Notes under the pieces: generated by a model | Told to the model about the DNA's origin: nothing | Seen by the model: the letters and a program-made list of their open reading frames with translations, nothing else | Databases searched by the model: none | In this document: piece by piece, positions 42,479 to 50,789 of the stretch | Layout of the letters: the number at the start of each line of letters is the position of its first letter | Numbering within the stretch: the first letter of the stretch is position 1 | Source: Salisediminibacterium halotolerans | Lineage (GTDB): Bacteria; Bacillota; Bacilli; Bacillales; Salisediminibacteriaceae | Assembly: GCF_003814815.1 (NCBI RefSeq) | Contig: NZ_RKQQ01000003.1 | Span: 372,001-436,000, forward strand | Direction of reading: 5' to 3' | Length of the DNA: 64,000 bases | Position numbers and translations under genes: made by a program

Positions 42479-43216
42479 GTGGAAGTGTCAATTTGGCCGG
42501 CAATCCGGTTTGTGCTGTTCGATTATTTCCGGTTTGTCACACACCGAAACCAGTGGCATATGAATGAAAGTCATGAGCGCGAAAAAGTGATGCATCGAAT
42601 ACGAAATTTTCAGCCTCCGGTTCTCCAGAGCAGCGAAACGCTTGAACAGCTGACATTCACCGTTTTTGACTTGGAAACGACCGGATTTTTCACGGAATTC
42701 GGAGATGAAATCATTTCGATCGGTGCAGTCAAGATGGATCTGACAGGCGATCATCCTCCGCTTTATTTTTACGACATTATCTGCCCGTCAAAATCTGTTT
42801 CGAAGCAAATAACAGGACTGACAGGCCTGACAAATGAAAAGCTCAGCACAGCGGAACGGTTTCCGTCTGTTATCGCAAGGTTTTTAGCTTTTATTGACGA
42901 TACTGTTCTCGTGGCTTATCCGGCTTCGTTTGATGTGCCGTTTCTCGTAAATGAATTAAAAAAATGGAAACTTCCTCGTGTATCGCCGCTGTATTTAGAT
43001 GCGCGAAAGATGGCAGAAGATTTATTTCCCGGACATAACAACGATTTATCCGATTGGGCGGAGCGGATGAACATGGACAAAGATTTCCGCCATCATGCAT
43101 TAAAGGATGCATGTGTAACATCATTTGTATTTGAGGCGATTTACAGTGAACTCGACAGCCGCGGATTAACGCTCTGGGGTGATTTGTCAGCAGCATGGAA
43201 AGGCGGAACTTCCTGA
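42479..43216 (+). CDS. DnaQ-type 3'-5' exonuclease
   Basis: This is a 245-residue protein. The first 45 residues form a helical lead; the DEDDh domain has FDLETTGF (D, E), a middle Asp in AYPASFDVPF and the late HHALKDA (H, D). It is related to Pol III epsilon and exonuclease X, but it is not the proofreading part of PolC. Coupled to the DUF294 gene. A GTG start is used; GGGGTGA precedes it. Confidence 0.88.
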   Translation: MEVSIWPAIRFVLFDYFRFVTHRNQWHMNESHEREKVMHRIRNFQPPVLQSSETLEQLTFTVFDLETTGFFTEFGDEIISIGAVKMDLTGDHPPLYFYDIICPSKSVSKQITGLTGLTNEKLSTAERFPSVIARFLAFIDDTVLVAYPASFDVPFLVNELKKWKLPRVSPLYLDARKMAEDLFPGHNNDLSDWAERMNMDKDFRHHALKDACVTSFVFEAIYSELDSRGLTLWGDLSAAWKGGTS

Positions 43217-43291
43217 TTGCTCTTCCGCTCCGCTTCCGTTATAGTTAAGGGAGGTACGACTTACTTATAAAAGCAGGAGCGTGATGGGAAG

Positions 43292-43357
43292 ATGGTTAAA
43301 GTTGTTCTTGCGATGTTTTTTGTGATTATCGCCTCAACGTTTATATTATTTCAGTAA
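43292..43357 (+). CDS. Possible tiny membrane peptide (21 aa)
   Basis: The reading MVKVVLAMFF...ILFQ gives one membrane-spanning helix and stops at 43355. AGGAG lies about 12 bases ahead, and another ATG at 43284 in a different frame is closer to it. The hydrophobic content supports a peptide, but the length makes the call weak. It sits in the 240-bp gap between the exonuclease gene and ypsA. Confidence 0.35.
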   Translation: MVKVVLAMFFVIIASTFILFQ

Positions 43358-43385
43358 CCGCTAATACAATAATGCCGCCTTCCAA

Positions 43386-43420
43386 ATGACCGGACGCGAA
43401 TAAGCGATTCGGTCATCTTT
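43386..43420 (+). terminator. Terminator-like hairpin before ypsA
   Basis: ATGACCG and CGGTCAT arms with a 17-base loop, then CTTT. Ends the mrfA-exonuclease run or the tiny ORF. Confidence 0.5.
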
Positions 43421-43459
43421 CAGGCTAAACGGCGATCAACCGGTCAAAGGATGAAGACA

Positions 43460-44023
43460 ATGTATAAGTCAGCCGCAGTTACAGGATATAAACCGCATGA
43501 AATCGGGGTCTTTAACGAACAACATGAGCAGCTCCCTTATTTGAAACGCGCCTTGCAAAAAGCGCTTACAGCCCGTATTGAAGAGTGGGATCTTTCCTGG
43601 ATTGTTATTACCGGTCAGCCCGGTGTCGAGCTTTGGGCCGGTGAAGCAGCGCTGGAATTAAAAAAAAACGAGTTTCCAGATTTGAAACTGGCCGTTCTCG
43701 CACCTTTTTATCATCAGGAAGAACGTTTTCCTGAACCGGTCAAAGTGCTGTATCAAAAAGTATGGGACGGTGCAGATTTTAAAGATTACATTACGAAGCG
43801 TCCGTATGAAAACCCGTCGCAGCTGCGGATGAAAAATGAATTTATCGCAGAGAAAACAGATGCAGCCCTTGTATTATATGATGAAGAGATCGAGGGGACG
43901 CCGAAATTTTTTCTCGCTGCAGCAAAAAAACAGGCGGGAAAAACGGATTATCCGCTCGTTTACGTTACGCCTGATGATATCGAAGACTTGATCCGGGAAG
44001 AGCATATTGACGGGGCTGATTGA
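43460..44023 (+). CDS. ypsA: SLOG-family protein YpsA
   Basis: This 187-residue protein starts MYKSAAVTGYKPHEIGVF and carries the GQPGVELWAGEAA loop and PYENPSQ segment of YpsA (DUF1273). SLOG proteins bind nucleotide-derived ligands; YpsA affects cell division in Firmicutes. The next gene is gpsB, the same order as in B. subtilis. AAAGGATG precedes the ATG at 43460; the ATG at 43451 lies within that site. Confidence 0.93.
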   Translation: MYKSAAVTGYKPHEIGVFNEQHEQLPYLKRALQKALTARIEEWDLSWIVITGQPGVELWAGEAALELKKNEFPDLKLAVLAPFYHQEERFPEPVKVLYQKVWDGADFKDYITKRPYENPSQLRMKNEFIAEKTDAALVLYDEEIEGTPKFFLAAAKKQAGKTDYPLVYVTPDDIEDLIREEHIDGAD

Positions 44024-44085
44024 CATTTCATTGCGATTTTGAAAGAATATAGCTGAAGAGAGACTTCCGATTGAGGTGAATCGAT

Positions 44086-44418
44086 ATGGATAAAAAACAA
44101 ATAGCGAACCTTTCACGTAATGATATATATGAAAAAGAATTTAAATCAAGCATGCGCGGATACAACCAAGATGATGTCGACCAATTTTTAGATGAGGTTA
44201 TTAAAGATTACGAAGCATTTGAGAACCGGATTAAATCTTTGGAACAAGAAAACGAGAGTTTAAAAGAGGAATTAGCAGCAGCGCGAGAAAAGGTAAAACA
44301 ACAGCCGCCAAAAGAGCAATCTGAAAATCAGCCGTCGCCCGGAAATACGAATTATGACATTTTGCGCCGTGTGTCAAATTTAGAGAAACATGTCTTCGGC
44401 AGCAAACTTTATGAATAA
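44086..44418 (+). CDS. gpsB: Cell-division/elongation regulator GpsB
   Basis: This 110-residue DivIVA paralogue has an N-terminal membrane-interacting domain with [30 protein letters not shown], a short coiled coil (about 40-70), a Pro/Gln-rich linker and a C-terminal helical trimer segment with [15 protein letters not shown]. GpsB shuttles PBP1 between sidewall and septum. TGAGGTGA precedes the ATG. Confidence 0.96.
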   Translation: MDKKQIANLSRNDIYEKEFKSSMRGYNQDDVDQFLDEVIKDYEAFENRIKSLEQENESLKEELAAAREKVKQQPPKEQSENQPSPGNTNYDILRRVSNLEKHVFGSKLYE

Positions 44419-44430
44419 GGGCCGAAAGAA

Positions 44431-44838
44431 ATGATTACTGAAGTTTATTTTGACGGGGCCAGCGCCGGCAATCCGGGTCTGTCTGCGGCCGGAATTTTCA
44501 TAAAATCGGACGGGCATATGCTGCGTTACAGTTATCCGCTGGGAACGATGAGCAATCATGAAGCCGAATTTGCTGCTGCCAAAAAAGCGCTGGAACTTTG
44601 TATGAGTCACGGCTACAAAGTCGTGTCTTTGAAGACGGATTCCCAGCTTGTTTGTGATGCGATCGATAACCGATTTGTGAAACAGACAGTGTATGCGGCT
44701 TATTTAGAGCCGATTTTGGAAATGATCGATGGGGAATTTGATCATGTGTTTATTAAGTGGATAGCCTCCGCGCAAAACAAAGAAGCGGATGCGCTCTCGA
44801 AACGTGAACTTTTCAAAAACAGGCAAAACAACATTTGA
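44431..44838 (+). CDS. RNase H-like protein (YpeP/RnhA-like)
   Basis: This 135-residue protein has the RNase H fold with the acidic residues in place: Asp8 (YFDGAS), Glu46 (NHEAEF), Asp70 (KTDSQ) and Asp120 (EADALSKR). It could cleave RNA in RNA-DNA hybrids. The start is 12 bp after gpsB with weak GGGCCGAAAG ahead, so it may be cotranscribed. Confidence 0.88.
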   Translation: MITEVYFDGASAGNPGLSAAGIFIKSDGHMLRYSYPLGTMSNHEAEFAAAKKALELCMSHGYKVVSLKTDSQLVCDAIDNRFVKQTVYAAYLEPILEMIDGEFDHVFIKWIASAQNKEADALSKRELFKNRQNNI

Positions 44839-44864
44839 TTCTCGCCGTACAGTTATGATACGAT
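44835..44864 (+). promoter_or_regulatory. Promoter of rnpB
   Basis: TTGATT and TACGAT with an 18-bp spacer, overlapping the 3' end of the RNase H-like gene. Confidence 0.45.
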
Positions 44865-44880
44865 TAACTTTGGTTAATAG

Positions 44881-45277
44881 GGACCGTTTGTGTTCGGGTG
44901 ATCGCTGTACAGCCTGGCTGTATAGAGGAAAGTCCATGCTCACACAGTCTGAGATGATTGTAGTGTTCGCGCCTGACGAAACAATAAGTCAGGGTAGCTG
45001 ATTTTTCAGCTAACGGCAGGAGAAGAACCTACGTGCGTTTGGCGCATATGGATCTTCACCTTGAAAGTGCCACAGTGACGAAGTCTGATTGGAAACAATC
45101 AGAGTGGAACGAGGTAAACCCCGCGAGTGAGAAACCCAAAACATGGTAGGGGAACTTCTGCGAAGGAATTCAACGGAGCAGAAGGCAGCTCTGTATAAGA
45201 GCTGCAGACAGATGATTACCGCTTTTTGTGCGCTGCATAAAAAGAACAGAACATGGCTTACAGAACACAGACGGTCC
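44881..45277 (+). ncRNA. rnpB: RNase P RNA, Bacillus (type B) class
   Basis: This is the catalytic RNA of tRNA 5' processing. The ends pair (GGACCGTTTGTGTTC with GAACACAGACGGTCC). Conserved blocks read GAGGAAAGTCCATGCTC, AGTGCCACAGTGACGAAG, GGTAAACCCC...GAGAAACCCAAA, GGAATTCAACGGAG and AACATGGCTTACAGA. The overall order follows B. subtilis rnpB between gpsB/ypeP and ypsC. A terminator lies 17 bp downstream. Confidence 0.97.
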
Positions 45278-45293
45278 TGATGAACTGCCAAGA

Positions 45294-45325
45294 AAGCTCC
45301 ACGATCAAGTCGTGGAGCTTTTTTC
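45294..45325 (+). terminator. Terminator of rnpB
   Basis: AAGCTCCACGA-TCAAG-TCGTGGAGCTT followed by TTTT. Confidence 0.92.
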
Positions 45326-45360
45326 CATAGATGATGATGAAAAGCGGAAGGATGACGAAG

Positions 45361-46509
45361 ATGCAAACCTTTAGATTGATCGCAACGGCAGCAATGGGCT
45401 TAGAAGCGCTGACAGCGGAGGAAATAAAGCAATTAGGCTACAAAGATATTCAAGTTGATAATGGCAAAATATATTTTACCGGCGGAGCAGACGCGATCGC
45501 CCGCGCCAATTTATGGCTTCGCACAGCAGACCGGGTGAAATTGGTTGTCGGAGAATTTTATGCTTATTCCTTCGAGGAGCTGTTTGAAAAGACGAAAGCT
45601 TTGCCTTGGAACGAATTTATCGCACAAACGGATACCTTTCCCGTCGCCGGACGGTCGGTAAAATCGAAGTTATACAGTGTTCCGGATTGTCAGGCGATTA
45701 CAAAAAAAGCGATCGTGGAACAAATGAAAGACGCTTACCATCTGACGTGGTTTGATGAAAGCGGGCCGAAGCATCAAATCGAAGTTGCTATTCATAAAGA
45801 TCTCGTTACCCTGACGATCGATACGAGCGGGGAAGGCTTGCATAAACGCGGTTACCGCACCTTGCACAATGAAGCGCCGCTAAAAGAAACGCTCGCGGCT
45901 GCGATGATCAAACTGACGAACTGGCATCCGGACAGACCGCTTGTTGATTTGTTTACGGGATCGGGCACGATTCCGATTGAGGCGGCGCTTATCGGGCAAA
46001 ATATTGCTCCGGGGATAAACCGCTCTTTTGCGTTTGAGAACTGGGCGTGGTTCGATCAAACCGAATTGACGAAAGCGCTAGATGAAGCGGAGGAAAAGGC
46101 CGATTATGAACAAGAGCTGAATATTCTCGGCACAGATATCGAACATCCGATGATTGAACTGGCTGAAAACAATGCAAAAGAAGCGGGTTTATTCGGTTTG
46201 ATTACCTTCAAACAAATGCAGGCGAAAGATTTCCGGCCGAAAGAAGACTACGGAGTCATTGTATCAAATCCGCCGTACGGAGAACGATTGAATGATCAGC
46301 AATATGTTGAAGAAACTTACCGCGAGCTGGGCCGCAACCTGCGAAATTTCCCGACCTGGTCCGTCTATATGATTACCAGCCATGAAAAATTTGAACTGCT
46401 TTACGGTCAAAAAGCGACGAAGCGGCGTAAATTGTACAACGGCAATATTAAAACAACGTATTATCAATATTGGGGCGAACGGCCGCCGCGTTCGTCAAAG
46501 CAGCAATAA
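45361..46509 (+). CDS. ypsC: THUMP-domain RNA guanine-N2 methyltransferase (YpsC/RlmL-N type)
   Basis: This is a 382-residue protein. The N-terminal THUMP region (about 1-155) is followed by a Rossmann methyltransferase with DLFTGSGTIPIEAALIG (SAM binding) and the VSNPPYGERL active loop. It is the Firmicutes equivalent of the RlmL N-terminal half that modifies 23S rRNA. ATG 45361 follows GGAAGGATGACGAAG; the upstream frame from 45331 is rejected. It follows rnpB as in B. subtilis. Confidence 0.92.
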   Translation: MQTFRLIATAAMGLEALTAEEIKQLGYKDIQVDNGKIYFTGGADAIARANLWLRTADRVKLVVGEFYAYSFEELFEKTKALPWNEFIAQTDTFPVAGRSVKSKLYSVPDCQAITKKAIVEQMKDAYHLTWFDESGPKHQIEVAIHKDLVTLTIDTSGEGLHKRGYRTLHNEAPLKETLAAAMIKLTNWHPDRPLVDLFTGSGTIPIEAALIGQNIAPGINRSFAFENWAWFDQTELTKALDEAEEKADYEQELNILGTDIEHPMIELAENNAKEAGLFGLITFKQMQAKDFRPKEDYGVIVSNPPYGERLNDQQYVEETYRELGRNLRNFPTWSVYMITSHEKFELLYGQKATKRRKLYNGNIKTTYYQYWGERPPRSSKQQ

Positions 46510-46571
46510 ACAGAAAGTTTCGACTTTTCACTGTAAACATGTTGCAAAAACGTGAATATTAGAAATTTCGC

Positions 46572-46601
46572 TTGTCGCATACAGCTGTCCGCCTTTATAA
46601 T
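46572..46601 (+). promoter_or_regulatory. Promoter of moaA
   Basis: TTGTCG and TATAAT with an 18-bp spacer, 22 bp ahead of the ATG. Confidence 0.6.
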
Positions 46602-46622
46602 AAAGGCAGGGAGGCTGATTTC

Positions 46623-47642
46623 ATGGATCCAGCAATCACAGACCGTTTAGGCAGGCCGTTAAGAGATTTGCGTATATCTGTAACAGATCGTTGCAACTTT
46701 CGCTGCAGCTATTGTATGCCCCCGGAAATCTTCAATAAAAATTTTAAATTTTTACCGAAAGATGAGATTCTTTCGTTTGAAGAAATCGAGCGGCTGGCGA
46801 AAATATTTGTTCGAGAAGCAGGGGTGCGAAAATTGCGTATCACCGGCGGAGAACCGCTGATGCGCGCAGATTTGCCGCGTTTAATTGAAATGCTTTCCCG
46901 GATTGACGGGGTGGAAGATATTGCGATGACCACAAACGGTTCGCTCCTTCCTCAGCACGCGGAATCATTGCAAAAAGCAGGCCTGAATCGTGTGACCGTC
47001 AGTTTGGATTCACTCGATGATCTGACGTTTCGGAAAATTAATGCACGCGATGTCGGGGTCGAACAAATTTTCCGGGGTATTCAGGCTGCTGAAGACGCTG
47101 GTCTCGGCGTGAAAATGAACATGGTCGTTAAACGAGGGATGAACGAGCAAGATATTTTACCGATGGCGAGGCATTTTAAAGACAGCAATGTCATACTCCG
47201 TTTCATTGAATATATGGATGTCGGTAATTCAAACGGCTGGAAACTGGATCATGTCGTCAGCAAAAAGGAAATTATTTCGATAATCAATCAGGAAATGCCG
47301 ATCGAGCCGAAAGACCCGAATTATACCGGAGAAGTAGCTGACAGATTCGTATTTAAAGAAAACGGACATGAGCTCGGTGTGATCTCTTCTGTAACAGACG
47401 CATTTTGCTCATCATGTTCGCGTATTCGTCTGTCGGCGAGCGGACAGCTGATCACCTGCCTGTTTTCGTCAAAAGGACATGACGTCCGCGATATCGTCCG
47501 ATCAAACGCAACAGATGCTGAAGTGACTGCTAAAATTGCGCAAATATGGCATGCGCGCGATGACCGTTATTCGGAAGAGCGGTTAAACAATACGGACAAA
47601 CAAGAAATTAAGAAAGTGGAGATGTCGCATATCGGCGGTTAA
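46623..47642 (+). CDS. moaA: GTP 3',8-cyclase MoaA
   Basis: This is the radical-SAM enzyme of the first molybdenum-cofactor step. The 339-residue chain has the N-terminal cluster Cys24, Cys28, Cys31 (CNFRCSYC), a TGGEPL motif, and the second cluster [21 protein letters not shown] 46623 follows GGGAGG; the longer frame from 46572 overlaps the promoter. No other mo-cofactor genes are nearby. A Mo enzyme would fit selenium use (for example formate dehydrogenase), but none is in the window. Confidence 0.96.
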   Translation: MDPAITDRLGRPLRDLRISVTDRCNFRCSYCMPPEIFNKNFKFLPKDEILSFEEIERLAKIFVREAGVRKLRITGGEPLMRADLPRLIEMLSRIDGVEDIAMTTNGSLLPQHAESLQKAGLNRVTVSLDSLDDLTFRKINARDVGVEQIFRGIQAAEDAGLGVKMNMVVKRGMNEQDILPMARHFKDSNVILRFIEYMDVGNSNGWKLDHVVSKKEIISIINQEMPIEPKDPNYTGEVADRFVFKENGHELGVISSVTDAFCSSCSRIRLSASGQLITCLFSSKGHDVRDIVRSNATDAEVTAKIAQIWHARDDRYSEERLNNTDKQEIKKVEMSHIGG

Positions 47643-47652
47643 CTATCCGCCG
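47633..47652 (+). terminator. Hairpin over the moaA stop codon
   Basis: CGGCGG and CCGCCG arms with an 8-base loop that includes the TAA. There is no T tract. Confidence 0.35.
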
Positions 47653-47700
47653 TTATCCGGCCCTTAAACAAACTGGCACCTGACGATGTCACGTGTTTTT

Positions 47701-47736
47701 AAGCAGCGGTTATCTTTTTTAAGATGACCGCTGCTT
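47701..47736. terminator. Bidirectional terminator, moaA/hesB-like
   Basis: AAGCAGCGGTTATC and GATGACCGCTGCTT arms (one G-U pair) with T tracts nearby on both strands. Confidence 0.85.
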
Positions 47737-47739
47737 TAT

Positions 47740-48045
47740 TTATTTCGGGTTTGTCACGTCATCAATTCGCGGGTTGTTGTATGTGACGGCGTCAAAATCA
47801 GCGTCATAATCGATCGTCATCCCGTCAAAATACCATGCGTCATCTTCAGCGATATAAAAAATAATCCCTTGTTCTTCATGTTTATAGACAGCAGAGTGAT
47901 CCGGCCGGCCGCGGCTCAGACCGGCAGAAAAACCGCCGGATCCGACGCCGCCGACGCGGACATACAAGGTGAGCGTATCATTATCCGCTAAGTTCAGTTC
48001 TTGTTTATAAAATTGAACAGCTTCATTTGTAATGGTTAAATTCAT
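47740..48045 (-). CDS. yneR: HesB-like protein without the cluster cysteines (YneR-like)
   Basis: This 101-residue protein has the IscA/HesB fold signals (ITNEAVQFYKQEL, LYVRVGGVGSGGFS) but no Cys at all, so it cannot hold an Fe-S cluster in the usual way. The same loss is known in B. subtilis YneR. The role is unknown. GAAAGGAG precedes the ATG. Confidence 0.85.
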   Translation of the reverse strand: MNLTITNEAVQFYKQELNLADNDTLTLYVRVGGVGSGGFSAGLSRGRPDHSAVYKHEEQGIIFYIAEDDAWYFDGMTIDYDADFDAVTYNNPRIDDVTNPK

Positions 48046-48167
48046 CGTCTCAGTCCGCTCCTTTCTGGTGTTCTTTTTCAGTATAACATGAGCAAGAAGA
48101 GATGAATCAGCTGAAAAAAACGTGTAAAATAACGGCTGTACATATTTTTAGCGAGGAGTTGACCAAC

Positions 48168-49688
48168 ATGATGAAGACTGGCGAAATAGAGAACGAATTT
48201 TTAGAGTTTGTAAAAACGATCAGTCATTACGAAGAAGCGGTAAGTTTACTGGAATGGGATTTGCGGACGGGCGCACCGAAAAAGGGCACAGAGCAGCGCG
48301 CTGAAGTGCTCGGCACCTTATCATCGGAAATCTTCAACCTGTCTGTTTCCGAGCAAATGCGCAGCTTTATTGACCGCTTATCGGCTGAAGAAGTTTGGAA
48401 TGACCTCAGCGAAAAAGCGCAAAGCACGGTGAAAGAATGCAAAAAAACACTGGAAAAATTCGCAAAGATTCCGCCTGAGGAGTATAAAGCGTTTGTCGTT
48501 TTAACATCGCAAGCTGAATCGGCTTGGGAAGAAGCGAAAGAAACGGCTGATTTTCAGGCCTTTCAACCATATTTAGAAAAAATTGTCGCGTACAACCGTA
48601 AATATGCAGATTGGATCGGTTATCAAGCGAATCGTTATGACGCGTTGCTTGATGATTTTGAACCCGGTTTGACAGTCGCAAAAGTCGATCGGGTATTCAA
48701 CCGTTTAAAAGAGCAACTGGTGCCGCTCGTGCAAGAAATTAACGCTGCTTCCTCTAATCCGGAGACAGGTTTTTTATTTCATCACTTTCCGGCCGAAAAC
48801 CAGCGGATTTTCAGCGAAAAAGTTCTCCAAGCGATGCAGTACGATTTTGACGCCGGCCGGCTTGATACTACAGTGCATCCTTTTGCGATCGGGTTGAATG
48901 TCAATGATGTCCGCGTAACGACGAAATACGATGAAAAAGATTTTCGCACCGCGGTTTTTGGAACGATTCATGAAGGCGGGCATGCTTTATACGAACAAAA
49001 CGTTTCCGAATCGTTTGCAGGCACACCGCTCGCAACCGGAACATCGATGGCTGTGCATGAATCGCAATCTTTGTTTTGGGAAAATTTTGTCGGCCGGAGC
49101 CGCTATTTTTGGGAATCGTTTTACCCGGAGTTAAAAGCTCAGGCAGATGGGCAATTTGACGACGTATCGCTTGATGATTTTTACCGCGGGGTGAATACCG
49201 CCGGGCCGTCGCTCATACGAATAGAAGCGGATGAACTGACGTATTCATTGCACATCATTGTTCGCTATGAACTGGAAAAAGCGTTAATTAACGAAGAAAT
49301 TGAAGTTGCCGACCTCCCCGAAGCGTGGAACAATAAAATGGAAGAGCTTCTCGGCGTCCGTCCGTCTCATGACGGCGAAGGAGTACTGCAAGATGTCCAT
49401 TGGGCCGGCGGGATGTTCGGCTACTTCCCGTCATACGCGCTGGGATACGTCTATGCTGCCCAATTAAAAGAAGCTATGGCTAAAGAATTGCCGCATTTTG
49501 ACGAGCTGTTGGCGAAGGGACAATTAGCTCCGGTTAAAGACTGGCTGACAAAAACGATTCACCAGCACGGAAAAAGCAAAGATCCAGCAGAATTGATGAC
49601 TGCAGCGGCCGGAGAAACGATGAATCCGGAACCGCTTCTGAACTATTTAACAGACAAATACCGCAGCGTTTATAACCTGCAGCCGTAA
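48168..49688 (+). CDS. ypwA: M32-family metallocarboxypeptidase (YpwA)
   Basis: This 506-residue carboxypeptidase Taq-type enzyme has the zinc motif HEGGH in TIHEGGHALYE, with the third ligand Glu in the following VHESQSLFWEN helix, and the late GMFGYFPSYALG. The typical length is about 500. ATG 48168 follows GAGGAG by nine bases; the longer frame to 48102 has no site. It removes C-terminal residues from peptides in the cytosol. Confidence 0.93.
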   Translation: MMKTGEIENEFLEFVKTISHYEEAVSLLEWDLRTGAPKKGTEQRAEVLGTLSSEIFNLSVSEQMRSFIDRLSAEEVWNDLSEKAQSTVKECKKTLEKFAKIPPEEYKAFVVLTSQAESAWEEAKETADFQAFQPYLEKIVAYNRKYADWIGYQANRYDALLDDFEPGLTVAKVDRVFNRLKEQLVPLVQEINAASSNPETGFLFHHFPAENQRIFSEKVLQAMQYDFDAGRLDTTVHPFAIGLNVNDVRVTTKYDEKDFRTAVFGTIHEGGHALYEQNVSESFAGTPLATGTSMAVHESQSLFWENFVGRSRYFWESFYPELKAQADGQFDDVSLDDFYRGVNTAGPSLIRIEADELTYSLHIIVRYELEKALINEEIEVADLPEAWNNKMEELLGVRPSHDGEGVLQDVHWAGGMFGYFPSYALGYVYAAQLKEAMAKELPHFDELLAKGQLAPVKDWLTKTIHQHGKSKDPAELMTAAAGETMNPEPLLNYLTDKYRSVYNLQP

Positions 49689-49692
49689 GCTG

Positions 49693-49725
49693 AAACAGCC
49701 GGATCTATTGATTCCGGCTGTTTTT
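49693..49725 (+). terminator. Terminator after ypwA
   Basis: AAACAGCCGGA and TCCGGCTGTTT arms followed by T residues. Confidence 0.9.
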
Positions 49726-49799
49726 ATTTTCGGGTTTAACGGCTACCGATTAGGTGAATGGAACAATAAATTAATTTTGCTGAAAATAGAGGTGTTGAA

Positions 49800-50789
49800 A
49801 TGATAGCATTCGATCGTGTAGAGAAAACTTTTAAAGACGGGACAGCGGCTGTCAACGGCATCAATTTCCACGTGAATGAAGGTGAATTTTTTGTCTTGAT
49901 CGGCCCGAGCGGGAGCGGCAAAACGACCGCGCTGAAAATGATTAACCGGTTGATTGACCCGACAGCCGGTCATATTTATGTTGAGGGAACTTCTGTTTTT
50001 GAGCACAACTTAAAAGATTTGCGCTACAAAATCGGTTACGTGCTCCAGCAGATTGCCTTGTTTCCGCATATGACGATTAAAGAAAATATCGGCCTTATTC
50101 CGGAAATGAAAAAATGGCCGCAAGAGAAAATTGATGAGCGGATTGATGAATTGATGACGATGGTGGGTTTAGAGCCAAAGACGTATAAAAACCGGCGCCC
50201 GGCGGAACTGTCCGGCGGTCAGCAGCAGCGCGTCGGAGTGATCCGTGCGCTCGCAGGCGATCCGGATATTCTGTTAATGGACGAACCTTTCAGTGCCCTT
50301 GATCCGATTACGCGTGAACAGCTGCAAAACGATCTCGTGAATTTGCAAAAAAATATTAAAAAAACGATTGTATTTGTCACGCATGATATTAACGAAGCTA
50401 TGCTTCTCGGCTCGCGCATATGTGTGATGAACAAGGGTGAAATCGCCCAAATTGATACTCCGGATAATTTGATCCGTCATCCGCAGACAGAATTTGTCCG
50501 TTCGTTTATCGGCGACCGCCGCAATGCTTGGGAAGATCCTCTGATCAAAGTTTTGCGCACGATTGAAGGCGAATCGGATAATCCGTCTGATCCGCAGCCT
50601 GACCGTGCGGCGCTCAACAGCGAACTGACTCTTTCAGAAGCGGTTAAAAGGCTCGATCAATCGTTCGAGCCGAGTCTGCCTGTTTATTATCAAGACGGCT
50701 ATCTCGGTGAACTTTCATATAAACGCGCCTTAACCTATTTACGCTCAGCGCAAACAGCGGATAAGCGGGTAGGGGGGACGATTTTATGA
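49800..50789 (+). CDS. Osmolyte (betaine/choline) ABC importer ATPase
   Basis: This 329-residue protein of the OpuBA/OpuCA group has Walker A GPSGSGKTT, the signature LSGGQQQRVGVIRAL, Walker B LLMDEPFSALDP and the H-loop VTHDINEA. The C-terminal part is CBS-like and shortened. It overlaps the permease gene by four bases. GAGGTG precedes the ATG. Compatible-solute import is a hallmark of salt-tolerant bacilli. Confidence 0.92.
   Translation: MIAFDRVEKTFKDGTAAVNGINFHVNEGEFFVLIGPSGSGKTTALKMINRLIDPTAGHIYVEGTSVFEHNLKDLRYKIGYVLQQIALFPHMTIKENIGLIPEMKKWPQEKIDERIDELMTMVGLEPKTYKNRRPAELSGGQQQRVGVIRALAGDPDILLMDEPFSALDPITREQLQNDLVNLQKNIKKTIVFVTHDINEAMLLGSRICVMNKGEIAQIDTPDNLIRHPQTEFVRSFIGDRRNAWEDPLIKVLRTIEGESDNPSDPQPDRAALNSELTLSEAVKRLDQSFEPSLPVYYQDGYLGELSYKRALTYLRSAQTADKRVGGTIL

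Noticed and set aside
46510-46622. Molybdenum-cofactor riboswitch ahead of moaA
   Set aside because: The leader is short, with a simple promoter close to the start; no conserved Moco-motif blocks were found.
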